Below, piece by piece: positions 22,225-33,187 of a DNA stretch of 64,000 nucleotides; positions within the stretch are counted from its first letter, which is position 1; each line of letters begins with the position of its first letter. Under the pieces are notes generated by a model. It was given only the letters and a program-made list of their open reading frames with translations, did not search any database and had not been told where the DNA came from. The stretch covers positions 34,325,865-34,389,864 of the forward strand of contig OZ029919.1 of assembly GCA_964023275.1 (NCBI GenBank), read 5' to 3'. The translations under genes were made by a program, and so were the position numbers. This stretch comes from Norana najaformis. Lineage: Eukaryota > Annelida > Clitellata > Crassiclitellata > Hormogastridae.

Positions 22225-22355
22225 AAAGGTGGTCTGGTTCGATCCACCCATTCAAACGGGCTGCAGCGCTGAAGGATCTCACCCAATTAATTTACTGAAA
22301 AATGAGCATAGTCAAAACCATACCGTTGCTATAGAAGAGCTTGTACATTAACATT
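22225..22355 (+). repeat. SINE family A copy
   Basis: Contains GGTTCGATCCACCCATTC (B-box-like), GCTGAAGGATCTCACCCAAT, GAAAAATGAGCATAGTC and a 3' ACATTAACATTTAC tail. This is the plus-strand version of the 43400 element. Confidence 0.7.
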
Positions 22356-23244
22356 TACTCACCTCGTTCTTCCATACAAGGATGCGAGCCCTTAGTGCTT
22401 TCTTCTGAACTGGGCTGTCCTGGAACTACCCCCAACTACTGAAGATATGGACTGTTCCGCCACATGGCCAGCTCAAGATTTGGAGGAACATTTTCAGCCA
22501 ACATTATGTCAACTGATTTTAGGCTGTTCGAATGTCACATTTTAGCATCTTTGAGAATTCGTTAAAAGGCGCTATGTAATTTACCAGATACATACGTCAA
22601 CGTGCATTACATTTTGACTGGAAATACTCCATCTTTTGGTTTATTTTTTGTGGTAATTATCAATAAGCTGAGAAATTTTCTGTGTGCAAAAATCCCATTA
22701 GCTAGCGCAGAGAACACTTCAAAATTGGACTGTGTGATGAAAGAACATCCTGTGTGAATATGCCAGTGATAGGTCTTAAGATCTCCACTGGATCAGGTTC
22801 GGTTTTTACCAACTGGCAACGTTAGGGCTGGATTTACATGTTAAATGGTTTGGACTGCTCTTTCCGTAGGCGGTGAAGCCAAATAAATTGACATTCAAAC
22901 TGCGTCGTTGGCACGGAATTGAACATCTGCTCAAGCACCGAACTCTCTCTGCAGAGAACGTGACGATGGCACTCCGAAGCTTTTGCGATAATTGCATGTT
23001 CTCACTTCAGTGCAATGACATTTAAGACCGACTGAAAAAGAGATTCCGCGAGCGAATTGAGTTGTCAGTAGATGCTTTCAAACGAGGAGTGGCTGGCTTT
23101 AATCGTGACACTTTGAGCCATGTGCTTCCAGCACTTGCTTTTATAACCATAAATTTTGCATTGGCTTAGTTTTCGTGCATTTAATCCTTTTCCTTTTAAA
23201 TAAGTCCTATTTTCTCTTTGTCAGTATGCTTCTCACAGGCAACT
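22356..23244. other. Unassigned, with a decayed retroposon 3' end
   Basis: About 22545-22610 carries AATTCGTTAAAAGGCGCTAT then GTAATTTACCAGATACATA, like the GCGCTATA 3' ends of family C. The rest is unrecognised. Confidence 0.4.
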
Positions 23245-23770
23245 CAGACAACACCATTCTTCCCTGTTCATGAATCCAGTGGCGACACGATTCTTCTCTG
23301 TTGAGAAATTCAGTGACACTTTTCTTTGTCAAGAAATTCAATGACACCATTCTTTGTCAAGAAATTCATTGACACCATTCTTTGTTGAGAAATTCATTGA
23401 CACCATTCTTTGTTGAGAAATTCAATGACATCATTCTTTGTTGAGAAATTCAATTACACCATTCTTTGTTGAGAAATTCAATGACATCATTCTTTTTCAA
23501 GAAATTTAATGACACCATTCTTTGTTGAGAAATTCAATGAGAGCATTCTTTGTCAAGAAATTCAATGACACCATTCTTTGCCAAGAAATTCAAGGACACC
23601 ATTCTTTGTTGAGAAATTCAGTTATACCATTCTTTGTGAAGAAATTCAATGACACCATTCTTTGTCAGGAAAATTCAAGGACACGATTCTTTGTCAAGAA
23701 ATTCAATATCATTCTTTGTCAAGAAATTCAGTGACACCATTCTTCTCTGTTCAGGAATACAAGTACACTT
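23245..23770. repeat. Minisatellite, 28-bp unit, about 18 copies
   Basis: Unit GAAATTCAATGACACCATTC then TTTGTTGA or TTTGTCAA, with TTGA and TCAA versions clustered. Copies at the ends are most diverged. Open frames of 65-75 codons in this array are repeat translations. Confidence 0.9.
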
Positions 23771-24047
23771 CTCTGTGCAGATTTCAAGTGACTTTTGCTG
23801 TATCCAGGATTCCAGGAACACCTTTCTTCTGTGTCCAGAAATCTAATGCCTCCTATCGTCTCTATTCTGCGCCTTGTGCTTAACTTAACTGTATCCTCGT
23901 TCAGTTCCTCTGATCATCGGCATTGTTATCAGTTGAGCCCCACATCCGACCATTATTTTACCCCTCAGCTTCAAATCCTTGATGCACTCCGGAGACCATC
24001 TTGTCTGACGGTGGATTGGTGTTGGTGAATGGGCCAAAAGATGTTAT
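23771..24047. other. Unassigned
   Basis: No recognised gene or repeat; leads into a LINE-B copy. Confidence 0.4.
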
Positions 24048-24340
24048 TATCGTAATTGTATTCGTAATCGTAAGCTCGAGATTTCTACAGCGAACTGAAA
24101 CTGTAGAACCAAAATAACTCGCTCGAGAATCAGCTTATTGAGAGGCGCTCAGTCAAAGCAAAATCGATAGGCAAGAAGCTCGGTTCCAGGTCAAGATCCA
24201 AGCGTCAGGCAGGCTATGATAAGTGATGTTTGGATTGAATCTTCAGGACTGATAAGGGGAAGAAGAGGAATCAGGATAGGATCTGGAGAAGAGAAGTGTT
24301 TTCAGTTCTGAGTGGAATGGGTGAAGGGTTGGTGAAAGGC
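24048..24340 (-). mobile_element. LINE-B 3' end copy
   Basis: Plus strand: ATCGTAAGCTCGAGATTTCT, then CGCTCAGTCAAAGCAAAATC, GATAGGCAAGAAGCTCGG and TTCCAGGTCAAGATCCAAGC. The extension to 24340 (AGAGAAGTGTTTTCAGTTCT, GGGGCCAAGGAAACC) aligns with the protein-coding end seen at 37230-37400. Confidence 0.6.
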
Positions 24341-25051
24341 ACAGGGGCCAAGGAAACCACATCTTGTAGAGTTCCGGTCAAAAGCCTTTTCCGATCCATC
24401 CATCACTGCGGATAAGGAGTTTCGGACGCTGGGCACATATGTGAGGCTAATGTAGCTTGCCATTGATGGCATTTTTCCATTGATGGGAAAGGCACGGACG
24501 TCCAAAAGCGAATTTATTAGCAAATGCATTAGTAGTAGTAGCGGCAGCAGTCGTTATGGCGGACGTATGCGGTTTCCCACTTCGATGATAGGAGAAAAAG
24601 CTGATCGTGGGTGAAAGAAACGCATAAGGAGTGGGATTTCTTCACGGTCCGTTTGCGGATTAATACAGTCAGACCTGATTTGAGTTAGTCCAATAGTCTG
24701 AACTTCTTTAATTAATACTCGCGTTGTTTTTTAATCCGAGAAATATACCCAACAGTTTAACAAACGCAGCTGGCATGGATGATTCTGAATCGAGGTAACT
24801 GCGTCAAAAATAGTTAGATAATCAGTCAAAAGGTGTGGACTTGCGCTGAATACAACGCGTTGAGGCCTGGCTCGTGTGTAGACTTCTCGGCAACAATTTT
24901 TGTAGCGGACTTGAAACAAATGTAAATGAACATGATATACATATATTACATGTGTTCATTGTACACACATTTACATAATCTTTGCATAATTTTCTTACAC
25001 AGTATATTAATATTACATATATATGCATAAATATATTAACATAATTTATGC
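24341..25051. other. Unassigned
   Basis: No gene recognised. The last 150 bases become AT-rich before the (TA)n tract. Confidence 0.45.
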
Positions 25052-25814
<763 letters not shown>

Positions 25815-25925
25815 AGGGCAGCGGGGGCGAAGGATCTTACCCGATTGATTCACTGAACAATGAGCAGGGTCGAGACCATTCGTTCGCTGTAGAAAATCGT
25901 GTGCATTTACATTTACACTTTACAA
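25815..25925 (+). repeat. SINE family A copy
   Basis: GGCAGCGGGGGCGAAGGATC, TTGATTCACTGAACAATGAG, CAGGGTCGAGACCATTCG and the 3' tail TGCATTTACATTTACACTTTAC. Confidence 0.7.
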
Positions 25926-25994
25926 ATATTAGTTTGTGCTTAGACACCTTTAAATCGCTTTCTCTAGACGCTATATACTTGTCAATAGCACTTA

Positions 25995-26090
25995 TGGAAA
26001 CGGACAGCGGTGGCGAAGGATCTCACCCGATTAATTCTTTGAAAAATGAGCAGGGTCGAAAAACATGTACATTTGCATTTACTGTATTCT
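25995..26090 (+). repeat. SINE family A copy
   Basis: GACAGCGGTGGCGAAGGATC, TCACCCGATTAATTC, TTTGAAAAATGAGCAGGGTC and tail TGTACATTTGCATTTACTG. Same orientation as the copy 70 bp upstream; the two may be a local duplication. Confidence 0.7.
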
Positions 26091-26154
26091 CAATACCCTG
26101 TTTTCATTATCTCTCATTGCGCATTGCAGCTGTGAGTATGCGGTTTTGAATATG

Positions 26155-26906
26155 TCAGTTTTGCGTATATTTTTATGCGTCTGTGTGTTTGTCTGTGTGT
26201 GTGTCTGTGTGTCTCAGTGTGTGTGTTTGTGTGTGTTTCTGTATGTGCTGGCTGACATGGCACCGTTTCTCACTTCGTTGACTTCTTGAGTTTCCTCAAT
26301 AACCGGCGGTTTCTCTGCTCTTCAGAGACTCTGTGGTGGGGAAATGAATGAATGAAGGAAGGAAGGAAGGAAGGAAGGAATGAACGCAGATGAAGACAAC
26401 AGATGAATGAAGGAATTAGTCGGTGGATGGATGGGCGAACAGAAGATGGATGGGTGAGCGCAAGAATGAATGAAAGAACGAACGATTGAGCGGATGAATT
26501 AACGCAGAGGACAATAGATTAATGAACGGATGATAGATGGAATGGATGGACGGACGGACGGACGGACGGCCGGACGGACGGACGGAAGGACGGACGGACG
26601 GAAGGACGGACGGACGGACGGACGGAAGGACGGACGGACGGACGGACGGAAGGACGGACGGACGGAAGGACGGACGGACGGACGGACGGACGGGTCGGTG
26701 AAATGACGGACGGATGTAGTTTTGCATCGACTACTCCCTAGACAATGTTTTGCTGCGCTTGGCCAGTGACTGCTTTGGTGATGTGTGGACATCGTCGTTG
26801 GCTGGCTCTGTCTGTCTGTCTGTGTCTGTCTGTGTCTGTGTGTCTGTCTGTGTCTGTCTGTGTCTGTGTCTGCCTGTCTGTCTCTGTCTGTCTGTCTGTC
26901 TGTCTT

Positions 26907-26957
<51 letters not shown>

Positions 26958-27299
26958 GTCTGTCTGTGTCTCTCTCTCGTTCCTAATCCAACGTGATCCG
27001 TATTCATCCGGGTGACTGACTTGGCGGTAATATCAGACGGTAATAAAATGTCTAGACAGGATCGATCGGCAAAGCATTATACACAAACATGTACATTTAC
27101 GTATACATATACGCACATATATACATACTTGTATGTGTACATTCATATATGCATATACACAGCGATCGAGAGAGATCCCAAGGCATACAAATGTACATGT
27201 GTACATAGCGATATGGAGTCTTTCTTTAAAAATACAGCTTTAAAAACGTATTCAGCCTACGCATCTTTTTTAGATCGAAGTAAGTAAGCTATGCATTTG
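26155..27299. repeat. Cluster of microsatellites
   Basis: In order: (TG)n with TCTG at 26170-26250; GGAA at 26352-26380; (GGAC)n with GGAA interruptions at 26543-26695; (TGTC)n at 26808-26975; a short TA/CA region near 27100-27160. The GGAC array gives RPSV-type open frames on the minus strand and the TGTC array CLSV-type frames. These are not genes. Confidence 0.9.
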
Positions 27300-27450
27300 T
27301 TAACACACCATATGTCCACTGACTGAGCATGGAAACGTTGGCCTGGGTAGATCTCCCCTTCTTCCTCTTATCTCTCCGATCCAATCCCAAACGTGCCTCT
27401 GAGGAGTTTCCCTCGAAGTGGCGCTTTATAAATTTTTGATTACATTACCA
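27300..27450 (+). mobile_element. LINE-like 3' end
   Basis: Ends GAAGTGGCGCTTTATAAATT TTTGATTACATTACC, matching the GCGCTT.ATAAATT.TTGATTAC 3' terminus of the copy at 39120-39430. The upstream part is decayed. Confidence 0.5.
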
Positions 27451-28119
27451 AAGTCTGATGCTAATGTTCTTTTATAAGTTCCCTAGACTTTTAAATGTAA
27501 CAATATATATATCCATGCAATGCTGTGCATATATATGTAAGTATATATATACATATATATATATACATTATTTGTGTGATGGTTTGAAGACCACAGCAGT
27601 ATTTAATATCATATATCGTGATACATTATACAGTACTTGGAATGGATCTCAGCCTTGTGCAAGAGCTATATAATCCGGGATGATGAACGTAACAAGGACA
27701 AGCAGGTGCATTTAAGGAGTTGTTTACGGAGATCCGTTTCAAAGGAGCCTTTGTGATGCGATCCCAATTCATTTCTTGTTGGGACATGTTTTCTCTTTCC
27801 GACAATTTTCCTCTGCGTTGATGAAATATTCTGCATCCCCCCCATTGTCCGAACGCGCTTCTATGGTGATACAATATACAGACAGATGTTTTCTGTACTT
27901 TTTCGGTAAAATTTCCTCTTTTTTGCATTTTTGCAAGTTTGCTGCATGAAGTCGTGCTTTGAGAAGTTCAGATTAGGCGCTATATAAGTGTCTTGAAACG
28001 TTCAGACATGTAGGTCTACCGGGTAGTTGTGGATTAAAAGCTTGGAGAAACAAAGCAGACAAAGAGCTACAAGCGGATATAGGGCCTGGCCTCTGGTTCT
28101 AACAAACAGTAATTCATTT
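27451..28119. other. Unassigned, with TA/ATAC microsatellite and a retroposon 3' end
   Basis: TA-rich tract at about 27505-27570. A GGCGCTATATAAGTGTCTTG end at about 27977-28005 is another truncated retroposon tail. Confidence 0.45.
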
Positions 28120-28480
28120 GGGTCACGGTAGCTGATTGGTTAGCGCTGGGCATGTATGTGGGTCACGGTAGCCGATTGGTTAGCGCTGGGCTTTTATGTG
28201 GGTCACGTAGCCGATTGGTTAGCGCTCGGCTTGTATGTGGGTCACGGTAGCTGATTGGTTAGCGCTCGGCTTGTATGTGGGTCACGTAGCCGATTGGTTA
28301 GCGCTGGGCTTGTAGCTGATTGGTTAGAGCGGTCGGCTTATAACGCGGAGAGTACGGTTTCGAACCTCCTGTGGGCCGGTTACTGTGTGGGACCTTGAGA
28401 AAGTTCTTCACACGCAACTGCCCAGAGCCATCGATTGATGCTTAGTCTCATTAGATAGTGGCGCTTAATCAATGCAGAAA
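28120..28480 (+). repeat. tRNA-Thr-like SINE with tandemly amplified head
   Basis: Five units of about 40 bp (GGGTCACGGTAGCTGATTGG then TTAGCGCTSGGCTTGTATGT) precede one complete element. The complete copy has GATTGGTTAGAGCGGTCGGC (A box), TTATAACGCGGAGAGTAC (anticodon region) and GGTTTCGAACCTCC (B box with one extra T). The body has GGGACCTTGAGAAAGTTCTT, the CORE-like block, and ends with GCCATCGATTGATGCTTAGT. Each unit repeats the region from the tRNA 5' end through the anticodon stem, so each carries an A box but no B box. Confidence 0.75.
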
Positions 28481-28499
28481 ATAACAGTAAAATAACTGA

Positions 28500-29215
28500 G
28501 ATATACAGTACATCGGAAAAGATGAACTCATTTTAGAGGTGAACACATCAAATTAGATTTGAAATTTTAGCATAATCTTGTGGCTGAGTGTCGAACTTAT
28601 GTTTAGATACTATAACCTTTTCTTGTGTACATGTGCGGCATTAAAATCAAGTGAAACTGATAATCACAGGTAAGCGATTGAGCGTACCTGATTGTAAATA
28701 GGAGAATAGGAGCTGTTTAAAAGGTGTGTAATACCGCTGAGCACTTCGTAGAAATTTTCAGTTTTAACGTCATCTCGTGGCTGGCTACCAGAGCCGTTGA
28801 CGTCGATTTCACATTACCCGTTCGTTAATGAGAGAATATCAGCAACACGATTAGACGCAGTTGATGAATATGTGACGTCGGTCAAAACCGTTTTAAAAGA
28901 TCTCAAAAATGTGGGATTTGAGTTACTGTTTACTGGCTATTATAAATAAGAGAAGGTGAAAGTGTTAAAAAGGTGTCTATTGTAACAGAGCACCTCGTAG
29001 TAATTTTCGATTTTTAACGACATCTTGTGGCTGCTGTATGAAAGTATTAACTTATCAAATGACGATTGATCACAACCGAGGTAGGCACATAAATAGGAAA
29101 AAAGAGCACGTTTTAAAGGTGTCTTTCACCAGCTGAGCATATCGTATTATAATTTAATTTTTAGCGACATCCTGTGGCTGCAGGGCCATTGACGTCGACC
29201 TTATCTTACACGAAT
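28500..29215. repeat. Degenerate tandem repeat, 3-4 units of about 150-250 bp
   Basis: A recurring core TAACGACATCTTGTGGCTG (28568, 28766, 29016, 29162, with changes) is preceded by AAAAGGTGT and GAGCACCTCGTAGTAATTTT. Two units continue with GCC(G/A)TTGACGTCGA. The same core and GCCGTTGACGTCG string appears at 55135 and 60728, so the unit is part of an interspersed family. Confidence 0.6.
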
Positions 29216-29334
29216 TTTTTGTGTCATATCTGGTGATGTGTGTGTAGTTCTTGCTTAACGACTCTGCCATTATGAGGCTGATTGCTGATTTATGGTGCTC
29301 ATGTTTCGTTTTTGATGTTTCATTTTGATACAAA

Positions 29335-29620
29335 ACTTTAATGTGATGTGTGTAGCATGATGGATTTTACTGCATTTTTGTCCTTTATCGTGGTAAATTT
29401 TATGTGATACGGTATGTCATGCTGTAACATAGTCCTGCACTTTGTCCTTGGTGAATTTTGTATAATATTATATGTCATGCTGTATGTAACATAGTCCTGC
29501 ACTTTGTCCTTTACCTTGGTAAATTTTATGTTACGTGATGTCTTGCTGTAACATAGTCCTGCCTTTTCCCCTTTACCTTGGTGAATTTTGTGATACATTT
29601 TCTTGTCCTGCGTTTTTGTT
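29335..29620. repeat. Tandem repeat, about 70-bp unit, 4 copies
   Basis: Units share ATGTCATGCTGTAACATAGT then CCTGCACTTTGTCCTTTACC and TTGGTAAATTTTATGT, with small indels. Antisense frames through it are repeat translations. Confidence 0.8.
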
Positions 29621-30139
29621 CTCAAGCGAAAAGTACTCGGATGCGCCGGTTTTAGATCGTGTAAATCGATCTGTTTTCCATGCACTGAATGTTACCATAC
29701 CTGTTCTAAATGAGCGGTTGGCATAGCAACGCTTGTGGCGACATCTGTAATTGGGAAGCAGACGATGGCTTCGTCGTCGAAGCGTCAGAACTGTCACAAT
29801 ATTCAGGTGCAGAACATACGAGATGCTGCCATGTAAGATTCATTTGTTCAGTCAGTCAGTGAATTTATTTAGCGCCTGTTCAAGATATGTGATCAGAAAT
29901 GCGAATTCTTCATCATTTTCATTACTGCCACATTATTAGTTCTTTGCCCAAGGTAAGTGTAATCCATTAGGAACCAAAAATTACGATAGAAACAGTTAAG
30001 AGGTATATTATATTATTATTATTATTTATTTGTGCCCTATGCTCCCTCGGGACTTATAAAAAGGCTCCAGAGAAATGAAATCTCTGCGTTGGCTATTATT
30101 ATTGTTATTAATTATTAATTTTATTATTATTTATAATTA
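29621..30139. other. Unassigned flank of the DNA transposon
   Basis: ATT-rich from 30008 onward. This is the AT-rich site into which the adjoining transposon inserted. Confidence 0.5.
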
Positions 30140-30142
30140 TTA

Positions 30143-30261
30143 CACTGGCCAACACATAATTTGTTGCCTCAAATGTTAGAACTGTTTCTGGGTATATTTG
30201 ACCTGCTGATTCCAGAAAAGGCACCAGTTTTCTCCCAGCAGGTCTAGTTTTCGAGATATAG
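30143..30261 (+). repeat. Left terminal inverted repeat of the transposon
   Basis: Perfect at the outer 12 bp, then interrupted matches ending at GGTCTAGTTTTCGAGATATA. This is the 3' side relative to the gene. Confidence 0.75.
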
Positions 30262-30458
30262 AACATTATGCCATATACCAGTCCTTGCCTCTGCTCGCCC
30301 ATAAAACATAAGGCTATAGCTATAATTATGTAGTGCTCAATTTATTATGTGATACACTAAATAAACATAATAATACAAATACTTAAAAGAAAATGGTAGT
30401 ACCTGAAACTGTACTTATATGATACCAAACAGAACAAGTTTGTTATAAAAATTTCAAG

Positions 30459-32162
30459 TCATTCGACACCGAAGAAGCTCCTTTTGTACGATTTCCGAGT
30501 GTGGCATCTGCCGGAACAATCGCGCATAATATTCCAGCAATAGTCTGCCATCATGTGTGCATCCCATCTTCCTTGATATCGATTTTCCATTGTTTTGATG
30601 TCTTGGTGAAATCTTTCACCTTGCTCTTCGCTGAAGTCACCAAGATTCTCTGGAAAGCGATCTAAGTGACTGTGGAGATAATGGACTTTAATGCTCATGT
30701 TGCAGCCAAGATTGTTGAAATGAAGAAGCATATCCTCTACTAGTTGTGCATAATTGTCTGCCTTCTTGTTGCCAAGAAAATTTTTAGTTACAAGAACAAA
30801 GGAAGACCAGGCACAAGATTCGATTTCATTCATTGATGGTATGAAAAGTGGGTCATTCATAAGTTGCCTGATCTGTGGACCATCGAAGATTCCAGCCTTC
30901 AATTTTTCCATTGTAATTCCTGGTAACTTGTGTACTATGTATTCGAAGCATGAACCTTCTTTATTCAAAGCCCTGACAAATTGTTTCATCAGGCCTAGCT
31001 TTATATGTAGTGGTGGCAGTATGATCCTATCTCGTGCCACCAAAGATTCCTTGATTACATTTTGAGCTCCAACCACCATGTCTTTCCTCGAAGGCCAATC
31101 TTTTCTTGTCCAATGTTCATGCTTGGCTCTACTGTCCCAAAGACACAAAAAGCAGGGATACTTTGTGTAGCCACTTTGTTGACCAAGGAGGAAATTTACC
31201 ATCTTCAAGTCTACACAAATTACCCATTGATGCTCTTTGTATTTTATCTTTTCCAGTACTAAAGAGATGGCATTGTACTCTTCTTTCATCCTGGTGGAGT
31301 GACCGATTGGAATAGAACCAAATTTGTTACCGTTATTTAAAAGCACACATTTCAGACTACGTTTTGAACTGTCGATAAAAAGACGCCACTCATCTGGGCT
31401 GTAATCCGACAGACCAATTTTCTTCAATAAGTTGCTGATGTCATTACAGAATACTAGGTTGTTGTCTTCGGTAAAGAATGGCAGCAAATCCTTTTCTCTG
31501 TTTCTATAAATTGTAATTTTCGTTCCAGGCTGAAGTGCATTCTTTTCCTTTAGTCTGGACGCAAGCAATTCAGAGGACTCTTTGGAAAGATTTAAGTCCC
31601 TGATCAGATCACTCAACTCTTTTTGGTCAAAACGTTCACTGTGTGAAGTTGATTGGAAATCACTGTCACTGCCCCCACTTTCTTCACTTTCGTCATCTTG
31701 TCCGATATTGGACATGCAAGTGTCATCGTCTGAGAGCTGAGGTAGTTTGCGAAAAGGTGGAACTGGTACAATATCCGAATGCGGAACAGGTCTCCTGGCT
31801 GAAGGTATATCAGGGTAAGACAACTTGTGACGATTATTTCGATTGATGCCTATGATATTAACCATACAAAAGTAACAGTCGTCGAAGTGGTTTATCTGTT
31901 CCCTCCAAACCATCGGTACACCAAATTTCAGGCAGCTTCTCTTTCCAGTTGTCCAGTGGCGCAATTGTTCAATACAAGTTTTGCATACTGTATGAGGAGC
32001 CCATTGCTTATCTTGATCTCCAAGTTTGACACCAAAATAACCTACATATGCTCTTTTTACAAACTCAGAAATCGGTTTCCTGTTTGCTTTTAGTGTGTAT
32101 TCCCCACAAATGTAGCAGAATATGTCTGGATGGTTAATGCAGCTCCGTCTGGAGGTAGCCAT
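30459..32162 (-). CDS. DDE-like transposase of the CACTGG-ended transposon
   Basis: 567 residues, single exon, no internal breaks. N-terminal cysteine pairs (CYIC at 16-19, CKTC at 60-63, CYFC at 96-99) look like a zinc-binding DNA-binding region around FVKRAYVGYFGVKLGDQDKQ. Residues 143-175 are acidic and Ser-rich. An RNase H-like core is suggested by LFIDSS (Asp264), VICVDLK (Asp318) and GDFSEEQGERFHQD (Glu512-516), with CFLC at 337-340 and conserved HIKLGLMKQFVRAL at 386. I recognise this as a family present in many copies in invertebrate genomes (for example cnidarians and arthropods) and usually left unnamed. The terminal repeats around it here support a transposase role. The DDE assignment is inferred from motif order only. 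Confidence 0.75.
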   Translation of the reverse strand: MATSRRSCINHPDIFCYICGEYTLKANRKPISEFVKRAYVGYFGVKLGDQDKQWAPHTVCKTCIEQLRHWTTGKRSCLKFGVPMVWREQINHFDDCYFCMVNIIGINRNNRHKLSYPDIPSARRPVPHSDIVPVPPFRKLPQLSDDDTCMSNIGQDDESEESGGSDSDFQSTSHSERFDQKELSDLIRDLNLSKESSELLASRLKEKNALQPGTKITIYRNREKDLLPFFTEDNNLVFCNDISNLLKKIGLSDYSPDEWRLFIDSSKRSLKCVLLNNGNKFGSIPIGHSTRMKEEYNAISLVLEKIKYKEHQWVICVDLKMVNFLLGQQSGYTKYPCFLCLWDSRAKHEHWTRKDWPSRKDMVVGAQNVIKESLVARDRIILPPLHIKLGLMKQFVRALNKEGSCFEYIVHKLPGITMEKLKAGIFDGPQIRQLMNDPLFIPSMNEIESCAWSSFVLVTKNFLGNKKADNYAQLVEDMLLHFNNLGCNMSIKVHYLHSHLDRFPENLGDFSEEQGERFHQDIKTMENRYQGRWDAHMMADYCWNIMRDCSGRCHTRKSYKRSFFGVE

Positions 32163-32638
32163 AACCTTAAGGATGTTCGCATCTGAGGAATTAAGTGACT
32201 AACCTAAAAAATACTAAGAACATGTAGTTATTTAATGTTCACATTCACAGATTGTTCTTGCGACCAACTCTTAATATGCCCTAAGACGACTGCGGCTGCT
32301 CTAGCTTTCAGGAGGCGGTTTATATAGGCTATAAATGCTGACTTCAGCATAATCTATTTACATAGTTCGAAACCATGAAACGCTGTATAAGCACAAATAA
32401 ATTCTAAATGAGGCCATGAATTTAGTGCTGAGTAAGCTGTAGGCTACGGAATAGTTATTTCGTTGAATCAGCAATATCTCAGCACGCGGCAAGATATGCT
32501 GATTTCACATTATAAGGATGTAGGCATTATATGAATCAGCAAGAATTATAATTAGCCATAAATAAAGCTTATTATGACATTTTAGTTTTGTCAAAGACAT
32601 CGTTTAAAGAGTGGACTGGGTTTTCTTTACAAAATCGA

Positions 32639-32767
32639 CGATATCTCAGAAACTAGACCTGATGCACTCAATCCAATGACATTTTCTGAATCAGCGCCCA
32701 AAATTACCCCAAGAACAGGTCTAAAACCGAAGGCAACAAGAAAAAAAATTTTTTCTGTTGGCCAGTG
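32639..32767 (-). repeat. Right terminal inverted repeat of the transposon
   Basis: Mirrors the left end, from ATATCTCAGAAACTAGACCT to the outer TGTTGGCCAGTG. It contains a T-rich insertion relative to the left repeat. Confidence 0.75.
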
Positions 32768-32776
32768 TTATCAATG

Positions 32777-32815
32777 GCAACAAAAACAACCACAACATGT
32801 GGTTGTTTTTGTTGC
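32777..32815. other. Perfect 18-bp inverted repeat with 3-nt loop
   Basis: GCAACAAAAACAACCACA, ACA, TGTGGTTGTTTTTGTTGC. It lies 7 bp outside the transposon's target duplication. Confidence 0.9.
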
Positions 32816-32844
32816 TATTATAGTATTGCTATTATTTTTATCTG

Positions 32845-33015
32845 AGGTAATCGTAATCGTAAACTCGAAATTTCTAAAGCACTACTTAAAGCTAATCGCA
32901 GGGCACCAGCTTATTCACGAGCGCTGCGTCAATTCAGTGGGGTTGTCCAAAGCTGCCAAGTCAAGAACCAAGTCTGTTATGGATTTAAGAGAAGCAAGCA
33001 AAGCAGGGTGTAAAA
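32845..33015 (-). mobile_element. LINE-B 3' end copy
   Basis: GGTAATCGTAATCGTAAACT, CGAAATTTCTAAAGCACTAC, then CACCAGCTTATTCACGAGCG. Lacks the GATCCAAG block and is more diverged than most copies. Confidence 0.55.
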
Positions 33016-33187
33016 AGGAAGGAATTATGAATGTTAGGCAGTAAGTACGTAAAGTAGGTAGTCAGAAAGTTAACAAGTAAGTAATATTCATAGCAGCAAG
33101 ACCTGTCCGTACGTGAAAAGAGCCAGCATACTGGAGTACTGCGAGTTTATAGGGGCTGTACTGAAATCACCGAATTCTACACCGTTT
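33016..33187. other. Unassigned flank of the DR5 array
   Basis: Includes a short run of GTAAGTA-like repeats at about 33040-33085. No exon supported. Confidence 0.4.

Larger units (their letters stand above)
30143..32767 (-). mobile_element. Apparently complete 2.6 kb DNA transposon, CACTGG ends, TTA target duplication
   Basis: Both ends begin CACTGGCCAACA (12 of 12 identical in inverted orientation) and sit inside a TTA/TTA direct duplication at 30140-30142 and 32768-32770. The inverted similarity continues inward for about 120-130 bp with gaps (shared TTGTTGCCT, CTGATTC.AGAAAA and CAGGTCTAGTTTYGAGATAT). One uninterrupted gene lies between the ends. Terminal CACTG with a 3-bp duplication resembles CACTA/EnSpm elements, but the protein is unlike the usual EnSpm transposase. 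Superfamily left open. Confidence 0.8.

Noticed and set aside
26499-26792. Pro/Arg/Ser-rich frame of 97-103 codons
   Set aside because: Translation of the GGAC tetranucleotide array.
30754-32093. Plus-strand frames antisense to the transposase
   Set aside because: Shadow frames with no domain; the minus frame is complete and recognisable.
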